A stretch of 64,000 nt of DNA from Chitinophaga barathri (GCF_003807585.1 NZ_RMBX01000015.1:1-64000); one strand, 5' to 3'; positions 32,589 to 41,745 are shown, counted from the first letter of the stretch. The notes: generated from the sequence alone by a model not told the origin. Numbers and translations are program-made.

Positions 32589-34235
32589 TTAGTTTACTGA
32601 TAACTCTTTCAAAAGATCTTTGTGCGTACCGTTTGTGACAGCCACAACGGGTTTTTCCTTATCCATTGATTCATGGAACATATGATCTGTATTATTGACT
32701 TTATAAGCGTCCTTAAAGCCTTTGAGCACTACTTTGATATTTTTCTGCTGTGCTTTGATCTGGGCAAACTCGCGGATGATGTCCAGCACGTCCTGGTCGA
32801 TGTAGTGCGTTTTGCTGGCATCTATCACCACGGTGCAGTTTTCCGGCATCTTATCCAGCGTGAGCAGGATGTTGGCTTTGTTGAGGAAAGACACTTCCTG
32901 GCTCAGCTCAAGGTTGAACAGGTCGCCGGTGCGGTATTTTTCCTTCTGGAAGAAATAAGGCACTTTCATGTTGCCGATCATGATAAACAGGATGCTTGCG
33001 CAGAGACCTACCGCAACGCCCACCAGCAGGTTGGTGAATACGATCACCAGCACGGTAACCACGAACGGTATCCACTGGTATTTGCCTTTGGTGAACATGG
33101 CTTTGAACACGGCGGGTTTACACAGTTTATAACCAGTCACCAGCAGCACGCCCGCGAGGGTGGACAGCGGAATTTTATTCAGCACCACCGGGATCAGCGC
33201 GGCACACACCAGCAGCAGCATGCCGTGCGTCATGGTAGACAGTTTCGTACGGGCGCCGGAGTTGATGTTCGCGGAGGAACGCACGATCACGGAAGTGATG
33301 GGCAGGCCGCCGATCAGGCCGCTGACCATATTGGCGATACCCTGCGCTCTCAGTTCCCTGTTGGGACCGGAATACCTTTTCAGGGGATCGAGTTTGTCCG
33401 TCGCTTCCAGGTTCAGTAATGTTTCAATGGAGGCCACCACAGCTATGGTGCCCGCCACGATCCAGACCTGTCCGTTCAGCAGCTGGCTGAAATCGGGCAG
33501 GGAGAACTGGCTGAGGAAACCGTTGAAGGAATCTGCTACAGGCAGCGTTACCAGGTGTGACTGCTCCAGTCCCAGGTTTGAACCTGTTGCGAGGAACAAC
33601 TGGTTGAGGCCAACACCTGCAAGAACCGCTACCAGTGCGGCGGGAATAGCGCCTACTTTAGGAATCTTAGACCAATAAAGCAGTATGCCGATAGACACCA
33701 GGGTAATGATCATGGCGCCTAATTGTATATGTCGAATACTGCTCAACGCGGAGGAAATAATATTTTCCCCGCTTACCTGGATAAAGGCCAACTGGCCTTC
33801 AGCCTGTTCGTCGTGCCCTATGGCATGAGGAATCTGGGTAATGATGATGCTGATACCGATCGCCGTAAGCATGCCGGTAATAACGTTGGATGGAAAATAG
33901 TTGGCGATCACGCCGGCCTTTACAAAACCCAGCAGCAGCTGAAACCCGCCCGCGATAAACACCGCCATCAGGAATGTTTCAAAAGAGCCCAGGTTAATGA
34001 TCGCGGCGGCCACGATCGTGATAAGGCCCGCGGCGGGACCACTTACGCTGAGTTGTGAGCCACTGAAAAAGCCTACCACCACACCGCCAAGTATACCGGC
34101 GATAAGACCGGAAAATAAAGGCGCGCCTGAAGCCAGGGCAATACCGAGGCAAAGCGGGATGGCAATAAGAAATACAACAAGGCCGGAGGACAGGTCGCCC
34201 TTGATATTGGAGAAGATAGAAGTCTTCGTACTCAT
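32589..34235 (-). CDS. SulP (SLC26) family anion transporter with STAS domain
   Basis: A 548-residue membrane protein with about 10-14 helices. Opening blocks are GLVVFLIAIPLCLGIALASGAPLFSGL and the SulP signature around QLSVSGPAAGL. Near residue 303 is GLIGGLPITSVIVRSSANINSGARTKLS in the family style. A cytoplasmic STAS domain (about 440-548) follows. SulP proteins carry sulfate, bicarbonate or other anions. The adjacent carbonic anhydrase points to bicarbonate, as in BicA-type systems, but this is inference from context. Confidence 0.9.
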   Translation of the reverse strand: MSTKTSIFSNIKGDLSSGLVVFLIAIPLCLGIALASGAPLFSGLIAGILGGVVVGFFSGSQLSVSGPAAGLITIVAAAIINLGSFETFLMAVFIAGGFQLLLGFVKAGVIANYFPSNVITGMLTAIGISIIITQIPHAIGHDEQAEGQLAFIQVSGENIISSALSSIRHIQLGAMIITLVSIGILLYWSKIPKVGAIPAALVAVLAGVGLNQLFLATGSNLGLEQSHLVTLPVADSFNGFLSQFSLPDFSQLLNGQVWIVAGTIAVVASIETLLNLEATDKLDPLKRYSGPNRELRAQGIANMVSGLIGGLPITSVIVRSSANINSGARTKLSTMTHGMLLLVCAALIPVVLNKIPLSTLAGVLLVTGYKLCKPAVFKAMFTKGKYQWIPFVVTVLVIVFTNLLVGVAVGLCASILFIMIGNMKVPYFFQKEKYRTGDLFNLELSQEVSFLNKANILLTLDKMPENCTVVIDASKTHYIDQDVLDIIREFAQIKAQQKNIKVVLKGFKDAYKVNNTDHMFHESMDKEKPVVAVTNGTHKDLLKELSVN

Positions 34236-34482
34236 CTGATTAATGGTTTATACAGATTCCAGGCACTGAAGCCACTCCTGGCAATGCATGCAGTCATGAG
34301 ATGCGTGCAGGAACGGTCCGCTCTGGCCGGGCTGTGAAAACGGGCAGCATATCCTCCGCACGTCTGCGGGTCATGCATAAAGCCGTCAAATCAGCCGCGG
34401 TTGCGGGATCGGTGCTTGATCTGTTCTTGGAATAATATAAAATAGGAAAAACATGGCGTGAGCGCACGCATGTGTGAGTTAG
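34236..34482. other. Non-coding region upstream of the SulP gene
   Basis: About 247 bases between two minus-strand genes. No gene, exact promoter or clear terminator was recognised. Confidence 0.4.
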
Positions 34483-34785
34483 TTAAGCGAGGGCCACATT
34501 GGGGGGCGGCGTCTGTATTTCCTGGATCGGGCTCGCAGGAATTTCCTCGTAGTAATTATAATTAAGAGTGCTTAGGAACAATTCCGGGTTCAGCTCGGTC
34601 TCCATTTCCGCGTAGCGGTGGAAGTTCAGATCATGGGCGGCCGGTTTGGAACCTTTGGAGGAACAGCCCCCGTCCACATGTTCTTCAACGATCTGGTTGT
34701 TAAACAGCAGTTTCCCCACCTCCTTGATCGGAAGCATCTGAATACACATCAGACTCACGAGAAATATGCTGAGTAACTTTTTCAT
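34483..34785 (-). CDS. Small secreted hypothetical protein (100 residues)
   Basis: A short protein with an N-terminal hydrophobic signal (KKLLSIFLVSLMCIQML). The mature part carries KEVGKLLFNNQIVEEHVDGGC, which loosely recalls small Bacteroidota exported proteins with a Leu-Lys-Leu then EH pattern. The tail has NYNYYEEIPASP and is Pro-rich. No family is claimed. I start at the ATG at 34785 because it gives a signal peptide; a longer frame adds 21 residues. Confidence 0.55.
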   Translation of the reverse strand: MKKLLSIFLVSLMCIQMLPIKEVGKLLFNNQIVEEHVDGGCSSKGSKPAAHDLNFHRYAEMETELNPELFLSTLNYNYYEEIPASPIQEIQTPPPNVALA

Positions 34786-35041
34786 CAAATTCTTATACAA
34801 AAGCAAAAATAACCCCCTAAAACTATAAAACATATTCCGCAAGGTCAAAAAAATGTTAAATCCTACTGTAATAGATTATAAACCTGTCACTTACAGTTGA
34901 TTCGGCAATTGGGTGCTTATCAGCCCCACAAACCGTTCATCACAAATCCCATTTCCCAGCAGCCAGCCAAGAATCGTTTTATAATAGCCACCATGGCTAA
35001 TATGATGGATTAATGCCGGTAATGTTCTAAGCAAATTAGTT

Positions 35042-35067
35042 TGCAATGTAGGGTATTGTGTATTGCA
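35042..35067. promoter_or_regulatory. Candidate PadR operator (inverted repeat TGCAAT-N14-ATTGCA)
   Basis: TGCAAT (35042-35047) and ATTGCA (35062-35067) form an inverted repeat whose right arm overlaps the padR -33 element. GCAAATTAGTTTGC at 35031-35044 is a second small dyad. Placement fits autorepression by PadR. Confidence 0.35.
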
Positions 35068-35092
35068 TAGTAGTAAATTCTTTCTATCTTTG
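35063..35092 (+). promoter_or_regulatory. Promoter of padR-pspC
   Basis: TTG at 35063-35065 and TATCTTTG (exact TANNTTTG) at 35085-35092 are 19 bases apart. The leader to the ATG would be about 45 bases. Confidence 0.6.
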
Positions 35093-35142
35093 TATCGTCA
35101 GGCTGATAAACTGGCCGGCAGACATTAAAAAGCTCACTTGCC

Positions 35143-35481
35143 ATGAACATAGACAACACACAATCACAGATGAGAAAAGGGGTGCTTGAGTTCTGCATCC
35201 TCTCCATCATCAAGCAAGGCGAGGCTTACCCTTCAGACATTATTGAAAAAATGAAAGAAGCGAAGCTGGATATCCTGGAAGGGACCTTATACCCGCTTTT
35301 GACACGCCTTAAAAATGCGGAACTGCTCACCTACCGCTGGGTGGAAAGCAGCTCGGGGCCCCCGCGGAAATATTTCTCCATGACCGATAAAGGGGAGCTC
35401 TTTTACCGGGACCTGGAAAATACCTGGAACGAACTGGCCAATGCCGTACAACAACTCACTCAACCAAATACCATCCAATAA
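35143..35481 (+). CDS. PadR-family transcriptional regulator
   Basis: A 112-residue winged-helix repressor. The family core is clear: MRKGVLEFCILSIIKQGEAYPSDI, then ILEGTLYPLLTRLKNAELL, the wing SSSGPPRKYFSMTDKGE, and a dimerising C-terminal helix. It precedes the PspC-domain gene by 42 bases and probably controls this operon. Such PadR-PspC pairs are common in Bacteroidota and are linked to envelope stress. The inducer is unknown. Confidence 0.93.
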   Translation: MNIDNTQSQMRKGVLEFCILSIIKQGEAYPSDIIEKMKEAKLDILEGTLYPLLTRLKNAELLTYRWVESSSGPPRKYFSMTDKGELFYRDLENTWNELANAVQQLTQPNTIQ

Positions 35482-35523
35482 ACGTCCATCCGTTTACCTA
35501 AAACCTAAAAACACGATTGGAAA

Positions 35524-37326
35524 ATGAAAAAGATCATCAATATAAACTTGTCTAGCCGCCTGATCCCGATCGAGGACAGTGCCTACGAGATACTGCGGCA
35601 GTACCTGGACAGCCTCAAGCGTTATTTCTCGCAGGAAGAAGGTGCGGATGAGATCGTGGGTGACATCGAGAGCCGTATCGCGGAGATCTTCCAGGACAAG
35701 ATCCGCAAAGGCGCACATTGCATCACCGATGAAGATGTGCAGTCCATCAAAACCTCCATGGGCACACCCGAACAATTCGGGGAAGAAGCCGGTGGCAGTG
35801 CGAATACCAATCAATCCAAATCCTCTTCTTCCGCCACAGAACCATTCGCACCGTACATCCGTCCCCGTAAAAGGTTTTACCGCGATACAGACAACAAAGT
35901 GCTGGGCGGCGTCTGCTCCGGCCTGGGTGCTTACTTCAATGTAGACCCGATCGTCTTCCGCATCATCTTCGCCCTCGCGGCCATCGGCCTGTATGGCGGC
36001 GGGATCGTGCTTTACTTCATTCTCTGGTTTGCCACTCCCGAAGCGGTTACCGCCGCGGAGAAACTGGAAATGCGGGGGGAGCGTGTAGACCTGAACAATA
36101 TTAAAAACACCGTTCAGGAAGAAATGAACTCGTTCCGCAGCCGTATGGACAAAATGGGAGACGACGTCCGAAATTTTTCGGAGGGCCGCGGGAAACAGTT
36201 CGGTAGAGATGCCGGTTCTGCAATAGAAGGGTTCTTCCGGGGGATCTTGAATGTCATCGGCTTCATGGCCAAAGGCTTCTTCCTGTTCCTCGGCGTGGTA
36301 ATGCTCTTCGTATTGGTGGTGGGCCTTATAGTGGCCGCTATCTTTTCCGCGGTCCTTATCCCGGTAAAAACGCTCATTTTCGACGCCGGCGCGCAGACCG
36401 TCCTGTTCTGGCCCGCCATCGCACTGCTGATCGGTATCCCCATCCTGGCGCTGATACTGTTCCTCGTACGCAAAATGACTGGTATCAAACAAACCAATAA
36501 ATACGCAGGTTACACCCTGGGTTTCTTCTGGATCCTGGGCATTGTATTCGCCGTATGGCTGGCCGTATCGGTAACGCAGGACTTCACCGGCGCCAAACGT
36601 TACGTGAAAGAGGAAGTACACATCACCCAGCCGTCAAACGGCAGGCTTGTGATCCGCAAAGCGGAAGACATGCTGGTGATAGACGACCTGAACATCTTTG
36701 ACGGCAACCTGCGCGTGGTGGACGATACCGCCATCATCGGAGACATCCGCATGTATTTCCGCGAAAGCCCTACAGACAGCTTCGCCGTGGAGGTGAAAAA
36801 GGCTTCCCATGGCAGAACTTCCAGCCAGGCCGCCATGCTCGCCAGCGAAATCAGCTACAAGATCCACCAGCAGGACTCCGTGCTCCTGATCCCCGGCGGC
36901 TTCTCCATCCCGCGTAATTCCATCTACCGCAACCAGGAAGTGGAGATCTACGTGTTCGTGCCGAAAGGCCGCGAAGTGACCGTGGACCGCGATGTGCGCC
37001 GCATTATCAACGAATGGGGGCATAAATGGTGGAGAAACCACGATTACAACTGGGACGAAGACCGCGTGATCAAGATACAGATGAACGAAAACGGCTGGGA
37101 GCCCGAAGTAAGGGAAGACCCCGTACAGCGTGGTACGGACTCCGTGTACCAGAACTACCGCTACCAGGGGCCCAGCAGGAAAAACAACATCCAGGTAGAT
37201 ACGGCCACGATCAATACCACCCCCGTGGAGGACAGCAAACAGAAAGATTCCGGCGCGGCGAAAAACAAACGCGGCGTGGCCATAGGGCTGCTGAGCTTCG
37301 TTTTCAGCAATGCATTTACCAGGTAA
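35524..37326 (+). CDS. PspC-domain envelope-stress membrane protein
   Basis: A 600-residue protein. Residues 1-85 form an acidic helical N-domain (YEILRQYLDSLKRYF, ESRIAEIFQDK). A PspC domain spans about 115-180 (RFYRDTDNKVLGGVCSGLGAYF, then one helix ending in LWFATPEA). A further 3-4 membrane helices lie around 235-355, followed by a large periplasmic C-domain (about 360-600) of beta character. The phage-shock family responds to membrane stress. It is translated from the ATG at 35524 just after padR and is probably repressed by it. A terminator at 37375-37403 closes the operon. Confidence 0.85.
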   Translation: MKKIININLSSRLIPIEDSAYEILRQYLDSLKRYFSQEEGADEIVGDIESRIAEIFQDKIRKGAHCITDEDVQSIKTSMGTPEQFGEEAGGSANTNQSKSSSSATEPFAPYIRPRKRFYRDTDNKVLGGVCSGLGAYFNVDPIVFRIIFALAAIGLYGGGIVLYFILWFATPEAVTAAEKLEMRGERVDLNNIKNTVQEEMNSFRSRMDKMGDDVRNFSEGRGKQFGRDAGSAIEGFFRGILNVIGFMAKGFFLFLGVVMLFVLVVGLIVAAIFSAVLIPVKTLIFDAGAQTVLFWPAIALLIGIPILALILFLVRKMTGIKQTNKYAGYTLGFFWILGIVFAVWLAVSVTQDFTGAKRYVKEEVHITQPSNGRLVIRKAEDMLVIDDLNIFDGNLRVVDDTAIIGDIRMYFRESPTDSFAVEVKKASHGRTSSQAAMLASEISYKIHQQDSVLLIPGGFSIPRNSIYRNQEVEIYVFVPKGREVTVDRDVRRIINEWGHKWWRNHDYNWDEDRVIKIQMNENGWEPEVREDPVQRGTDSVYQNYRYQGPSRKNNIQVDTATINTTPVEDSKQKDSGAAKNKRGVAIGLLSFVFSNAFTR

Positions 37327-37374
37327 CCTGAAATAATTTTCGTCACAATAAGTTTAGTTTCACATAATTCAGAT

Positions 37375-37403
37375 AAAACCGCAGTATCCACTGCGGTTTT
37401 TTT
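37375..37403 (+). terminator. Rho-independent terminator of padR-pspC
   Basis: AAACCGCAGT (37376-37385) pairs with ACTGCGGTTT (37390-37399), with a further T run. Confidence 0.9.
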
Positions 37404-37497
37404 GTGAAACAGGGCCGCCTGGCGCCCGTTTCCGGCTCAATAAGCTACCATTCCTCCATTTTTCCCGATCCGATCATTCTCCCCGCTTTTTAATTGC

Positions 37498-37505
37498 TAG
37501 TTTTG
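37498..37505 (+). promoter_or_regulatory. Probable -7 element of feoB promoter
   Basis: TAGTTTTG matches TANNTTTG exactly, 30 bases before the feoB start. No clear TTTG partner lies upstream. No Fur box was recognised. Confidence 0.4.
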
Positions 37506-37535
37506 CATATTCAAAAATTGAAGGATCAGATAAGG

Positions 37536-39662
37536 ATGAAGGTACCAATTAACATTGCCCTGGTCGGTAACCCGAACAGTGGAAAGAGCTCTCTCTTTAA
37601 TGCGCTGACAGGATTAAATCAGAAGGTTAGTAATTTCCCCGGGGTGACCGTGGATAAAAAGACCGGTATTGCGCGGATCACGCCACAGCTGACGGCCAAT
37701 ATCATTGACCTGCCCGGTACTTACAGCCTTTATCCCAAAAGCGCGGATGAATTTGTGACCTACGACGTACTGCTGAACCCCAACGGGGAAGACCGGCCCG
37801 ATATGGTCCTCATTATCGCCGATGCTTCCAACCTCAAACGCAACCTCCTTTTCTGCTCCCAGATCATAGACCTGAAAATGCCCGTGATCATTGGCCTTAC
37901 CATGATGGACCTGGCCAAAAAGAAAGGCATTGAAATAGACCTCGCCGGCCTGGAAAGAGAGCTGGGCGTACCGGTGGTGGCCATCAACCCGAGGAAAAAC
38001 AAAGGCCTTCCCGCCCTCAAAAAAAATATAGAGCTGATAGCCCAGGAGAAATTCGGCGCCCCCGCAAGGGATTTCATCGAAAATCACCAGCTGGCTCCCG
38101 GCATGATAGACGGCGTGAAACAGGCGCTCCCGGGCCTGAGCGACTATGCCGCGCTGCACGTGGCAGTGAATTACGACGAACTGGAATTCCTTGACAAGTC
38201 CCGCCAGCAGTCCATCCGAAACCTGCAGCAACAGCAGCAGTTCAATAAAACCAAAGTGCAGGCGGAAGAGATTATGCAACGTTACGCCCGCATCAAACAT
38301 ATTATGAACAGCACCGTGGTGGAAACCGATCCTTTGCAGCAGCAGTTGCAGACGGAGCGGATAGACAACCTGCTGCTGCATCGCTTCTGGGGATACGCCA
38401 TCCTGCTGGCCGTGCTGTTCCTGCTGTTCCAGAGCATTTTCTGGATCGCCAGCTACCCCATGGACCTCATCGAAGCCGCCTTTGGCTCGCTGAGCGGCTG
38501 GGCGTCCGGCATATTACCGGATAACAACTTCAGCGACCTGCTGGTGAATGGTGTTATTGCCGGCCTTGGCGGTATCGCCGTGTTTATTCCGCAGATCATG
38601 ATCCTGTTTGGGCTCATCACCGTGCTGGAAGACACCGGCTACATGGCCCGCATCAGTTTTCTGACGGACAGGCTGATGCGCCAGGTGGGGCTGAACGGGA
38701 AGTCCGTGATGCCGCTGATCAGCGGGGTGGCCTGCGCCGTGCCCGCCATCATGGCCGCGAGGAATATCGAAAACAGCAAAGAAAGGCTGATCACTATTAT
38801 GATCACGCCGCTGATGAGCTGCTCCGCCCGCCTGCCCATTTATACGATCATGATCGCCCTGGTGATCCCGAACAAGCCGGTGCTTGGTTTCCTGAGCCTT
38901 CCGGGCCTGGTGATGATGGGGCTTTACCTGCTCGGGTTTTTTATGGCCATCCTCGTGGCGGCGGTCATGAAACTCTTTATCAAGATCCGCGAGAAAAGTT
39001 ATTTTATCATGGAACTGCCTGTGTACCGCGCTCCCCGCTGGAAAAACGTAGGCACCACCATGGTGGAAAAAGCAAAAATATTCGTGATGGACGCGGGAAA
39101 GGTGATCATGGTGATCTCCATCATCCTCTGGTTCCTGGCCTCTTACGGCCCTTCCAAACCGATGCAGGCCGTACATACGAAATACGAACAATTGAAGTCG
39201 CAAACCAAGGACAGCACGCAGCTGGCCGATCTTGACCACCAGTTCCGGTCGGATAAACTTTCAGCCTCCTACGCGGGCATCCTGGGCCACGCCATTGAAC
39301 CGGCTGTAAAACCCCTCGGCTTCGACTGGAAAATAGGTATCGCGCTGATCACCTCTTTCGCGGCCCGCGAAGTGTTTGTAGGCACGATGGCCACGCTGTA
39401 CAGCGTGGGAGACGCGGACGAAAGCGACGCCACCCTCCGGGAAAAAATGGCCTCCGCCACCCGTGTGGACGGTACGCCGGTGTATACCCTTGCCACAGGT
39501 TTATCGCTTATGATATTTTACGCCTTCGCCATGCAGTGTATGAGTACGCTTGCGATCGTGAAGCGGGAAACGAAGAGCTGGAAATACCCGATTATCCAGT
39601 TTGTGTACATGACGGCGATAGCGTACGTGTGCAGCTGGGTGGTGTTTGAGATTTTTAAATAA
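37536..39662 (+). CDS. feoB: Ferrous iron transport protein B
   Basis: A 708-residue iron(II) permease. The N-terminal G domain has G1 GNPNSGKSS (about 11-19), DLPGTYSL as G3 and LTMMDLAKK as an unusual G4 (usual NxxD form replaced by MMD). A helical spacer follows, then about eight membrane helices with the two Gate blocks (VACAVPAIMAARNIENSKERL and ITPLMSCSARLPIYTIM). I start at the ATG at 37536; an upstream frame adds 14 unlikely residues. feoA is not adjacent (it is at 572-802), which is unusual compared with feoAB operons. A terminator follows at 39689. Confidence 0.96.
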   Translation: MKVPINIALVGNPNSGKSSLFNALTGLNQKVSNFPGVTVDKKTGIARITPQLTANIIDLPGTYSLYPKSADEFVTYDVLLNPNGEDRPDMVLIIADASNLKRNLLFCSQIIDLKMPVIIGLTMMDLAKKKGIEIDLAGLERELGVPVVAINPRKNKGLPALKKNIELIAQEKFGAPARDFIENHQLAPGMIDGVKQALPGLSDYAALHVAVNYDELEFLDKSRQQSIRNLQQQQQFNKTKVQAEEIMQRYARIKHIMNSTVVETDPLQQQLQTERIDNLLLHRFWGYAILLAVLFLLFQSIFWIASYPMDLIEAAFGSLSGWASGILPDNNFSDLLVNGVIAGLGGIAVFIPQIMILFGLITVLEDTGYMARISFLTDRLMRQVGLNGKSVMPLISGVACAVPAIMAARNIENSKERLITIMITPLMSCSARLPIYTIMIALVIPNKPVLGFLSLPGLVMMGLYLLGFFMAILVAAVMKLFIKIREKSYFIMELPVYRAPRWKNVGTTMVEKAKIFVMDAGKVIMVISIILWFLASYGPSKPMQAVHTKYEQLKSQTKDSTQLADLDHQFRSDKLSASYAGILGHAIEPAVKPLGFDWKIGIALITSFAAREVFVGTMATLYSVGDADESDATLREKMASATRVDGTPVYTLATGLSLMIFYAFAMQCMSTLAIVKRETKSWKYPIIQFVYMTAIAYVCSWVVFEIFK

Positions 39663-39688
39663 AAGATTCCAGATAATCATTTTCGAAG

Positions 39689-39716
39689 ACCGCCGGTATT
39701 TGCCGGCGGTTTTTTT
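39689..39716 (+). terminator. Rho-independent terminator of feoB
   Basis: ACCGCCGG (39689-39696) pairs with CCGGCGGT (39703-39710), followed by six T. Confidence 0.9.
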
Positions 39717-39822
39717 GTGCCCGAAGCATAAGTGGTTGTAAGCCAATCTGTTTCCTCGCACTTCCTGGATACTATTATCTAACAGTTAACGTAAAGCCTT
39801 GCTGGTACTATACTAGAGTAGG

Positions 39823-39901
39823 GATAAGGCATATATGTCCCATAGATATCCCATATATATCCCATAGATAAGGCATATCTATAAGATATGCCTTATCTAT
39901 G
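39823..39901. repeat. 11-base direct repeats flanked by a 17-bp perfect hairpin
   Basis: Three tandem 11-base units, TCCCATAGATA, TCCCATATATA and TCCCATAGATA, occupy 39838-39870. The word GATAAGGCATAT occurs before them (39823-39834) and overlapping their end (39867-39878). Bases 39863-39879 then pair perfectly with 39885-39901 (17 bp, five-base loop). The hairpin is not followed by a T run, so it is not a standard terminator. Two copies of TTTATAAAT follow near 39914-39932. This is AT-rich, non-coding DNA between feoB and the M28 gene. Confidence 0.8.
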
Positions 39902-40026
39902 CTTCAACTATAGTTTATAAATGGTTTATAAATACCTTATCCAGGCTATAGGATAGTAGTACCGGAGTTTCCAGGGAACTGCAAGCCGCAGATAAGAAGG
40001 TTTTATGAAAGCTTTTAAAGTATGAA

Positions 40027-40054
40027 TTGGTATCGCCGCGAAATGGTATTTTTG
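40027..40054 (+). promoter_or_regulatory. Promoter of the M28 peptidase gene
   Basis: TTG (40027-40029) and TATTTTTG (exact TANNTTTG, 40047-40054) are 17 bases apart. The ATG follows 18 bases after the -7 element. Confidence 0.5.
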
Positions 40055-40072
40055 ATAAAATAACCCGGCATT

Positions 40073-40960
40073 ATGAGACACACCCTTCTGCTACTGGCCA
40101 TTTTGGCCTCCCTAACCGCCCATGCCCAGATCGACTCCGCCCAGCTCATGAAAGACGTAAAAACCCTCGCCGCCGATAAAATGGAAGGCCGTAAAACCGG
40201 CACCAGGGGCAACAGGATGGCGCAGTTTTACCTGCTGGACAGGCTGAAACAATTGAAAATCAATCAGTTTAATAACACATTCGAGCAGCCGTTTTACTTT
40301 AACCGCGGCCAGGAAAGGATCATGGGTACCAACCTTTACGGGTATATCCCCGGCCGGGTGGACAGCTTTATCGTTATTTCCGCGCATTACGACCATGTGG
40401 GAACCAAAAAGGTTACTGACGGCACGGACAGCATTTTCAACGGCGCGGACGACAACGCTTCCGGCGTGGCCACCCTCCTCGCTATCGCGAAATATTTTAA
40501 AGAACACGCTCCGAAATACAACCTGATATTCGCCGCCTTTGACGGGGAAGAAATGGGGTTGCAGGGCGCAAAAGCTTTTGTAGCCCGCCCGCCGGTACCG
40601 GCCGCGAAGATCATCCTGGATATCAACATGGACATGGTAAGCCACAACGACAAAAATGAATTGTACGTGTGCGGCACCACCCCGTATCCCGTGCTGAAAG
40701 CGCCCGTAGCCGCGGCAGCGGCCCGCAGCAAGGTGAACATGCCGTTTGGCCACGACAAGGAATCAGACGGCAGCCAGAACTGGATCTCCCAGAGCGATCA
40801 TTTTGAATTCCATAAAGTGAAAATTCCTTTCCTCTATTTTGGCGTGGAAGATCACGCGGATTATCATAAGGTGACGGATGAATTTGAGAAGATCAATCTG
40901 TCTTTCTTTTACCGTGCAGCGGGCAGTGTACTGGAAGTGGTGAAAGAGTTTAATAAATAA
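40073..40960 (+). CDS. M28-family secreted zinc aminopeptidase
   Basis: A 295-residue exported peptidase with a signal peptide (1-19, AHAQ). The co-catalytic zinc ligands are visible: H105 with D107 in SAHYDHVG, D126 in GADDNASGV, and E159/E160 in DGEEMGLQGAKAF. A further Asp lies in NMDMVS and a His in SQSDHFEF. M28 enzymes (including glutaminyl cyclase-like relatives) remove amino acids from peptide N-termini. It sits alone with promoter and terminator. A longer M28 protein with a PDZ domain occurs at 59645-61267. Confidence 0.92.
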   Translation: MRHTLLLLAILASLTAHAQIDSAQLMKDVKTLAADKMEGRKTGTRGNRMAQFYLLDRLKQLKINQFNNTFEQPFYFNRGQERIMGTNLYGYIPGRVDSFIVISAHYDHVGTKKVTDGTDSIFNGADDNASGVATLLAIAKYFKEHAPKYNLIFAAFDGEEMGLQGAKAFVARPPVPAAKIILDINMDMVSHNDKNELYVCGTTPYPVLKAPVAAAAARSKVNMPFGHDKESDGSQNWISQSDHFEFHKVKIPFLYFGVEDHADYHKVTDEFEKINLSFFYRAAGSVLEVVKEFNK

Positions 40961-40984
40961 ATAAATTCCGGAGAGGATAAAATG

Positions 40985-41010
40985 GCTGTCTCATTTGGGG
41001 CGGCTTTTTT
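40985..41010 (+). terminator. Rho-independent terminator after the M28 gene
   Basis: GCTGTCTC (40985-40992) pairs with GGGGCGGC (40997-41004), using several G-U pairs, followed by six T. Confidence 0.7.
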
Positions 41011-41037
41011 GTGCATGTTGGTCAACCCGTAAGGCCG

Positions 41038-41664
41038 TTACATCTCCGGCGTGGGCACGCCATATTCGCGCAGTTCGTTCCGGATGCGGCGCAGCCAGTC
41101 CTGCTGGGCTGCCACATTCGCGCCACGGTGCACGGAGTTGTCAAAGTCTTCCTGCATACGGTTCATCTCGCGGAAAGACTCGAGGTATTCGTATTGGATG
41201 CGACTGTCGTGATCGTCCATGGTGAGGGGCATAGACAATACCTTACGGCGGAAACGCTCCGCCACCAGGCGTGTGATGTCGAAATGAAGCTGCTCGTGCT
41301 CGAGCGTGTGGCGGGTAGGCGGCATGGTGCGGGTCCAGGAGGCGCTTTTTACCCAGAAAACCTGTAAAACGAGGCGGATCTCCAGCGTGTCCCGGTACTG
41401 GCGGGTACTGCCGTCGAACGCGAAGCTGGTGTAGCTGACGGCCTCGCTGCGGCCAGAAGAGCTGCTCTGGCCGCGAAAATCGTTTGGGGTGACGTGGCGC
41501 TGGTGGTAAAAAAGCGAATCCGAAGAAGGATCTTCCGGGCGGGTCTCCTCTACAAAAACTACTTTGATGACAGGCGCCGCGGACACATTTCCCCCGTCCC
41601 CGCTCCGCGGGCACTGCCACCCGGAAAGGCAGCAGCAAACCAGTGCAATGGCAGCCGTGATCAT
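41038..41664 (-). CDS. DUF922-like putative zinc protease, secreted
   Basis: A 208-residue protein with a Cys-rich N-terminal signal ([12 protein letters not shown]). The key motif is [13 protein letters not shown], an HExxH-type zinc site with the HEQ-HFDI pattern of the DUF922 family. The C-terminal half is helical and charged. DUF922 proteins are predicted metalloproteases; no activity is known for this one. It is divergent from paaA with about 135 bases between. Confidence 0.65.
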   Translation of the reverse strand: MITAAIALVCCCLSGWQCPRSGDGGNVSAAPVIKVVFVEETRPEDPSSDSLFYHQRHVTPNDFRGQSSSSGRSEAVSYTSFAFDGSTRQYRDTLEIRLVLQVFWVKSASWTRTMPPTRHTLEHEQLHFDITRLVAERFRRKVLSMPLTMDDHDSRIQYEYLESFREMNRMQEDFDNSVHRGANVAAQQDWLRRIRNELREYGVPTPEM

Positions 41665-41745
41665 GCTGTATTAAAGATCGGAAATGTGCCGCAAGCACCA
41701 CAAAAAAGTTTGTTAAAATCCGCAGTGGGCGCAAGAATTACCGAA

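Larger units (their letters stand above)
34786..35142. other. Divergent intergenic region before padR
   Basis: About 357 bases. It contains the padR promoter at 35063-35092 and an inverted repeat overlapping it (listed separately). The rest has no recognised feature. Confidence 0.5.

Noticed and set aside
35494-36621. A 375-codon antisense frame within the PspC gene
   Set aside because: Same reason: antisense to a clear PspC-domain gene, with no recognisable domain.
39838-39870. The 11-base repeats as a CRISPR array
   Set aside because: Units are tandem without spacers and only 11 bases long; no cas gene is near.
39863-39901. The 17-bp hairpin as a transcription terminator
   Set aside because: No T run follows on either strand, and feoB already has a strong terminator at 39689-39716.
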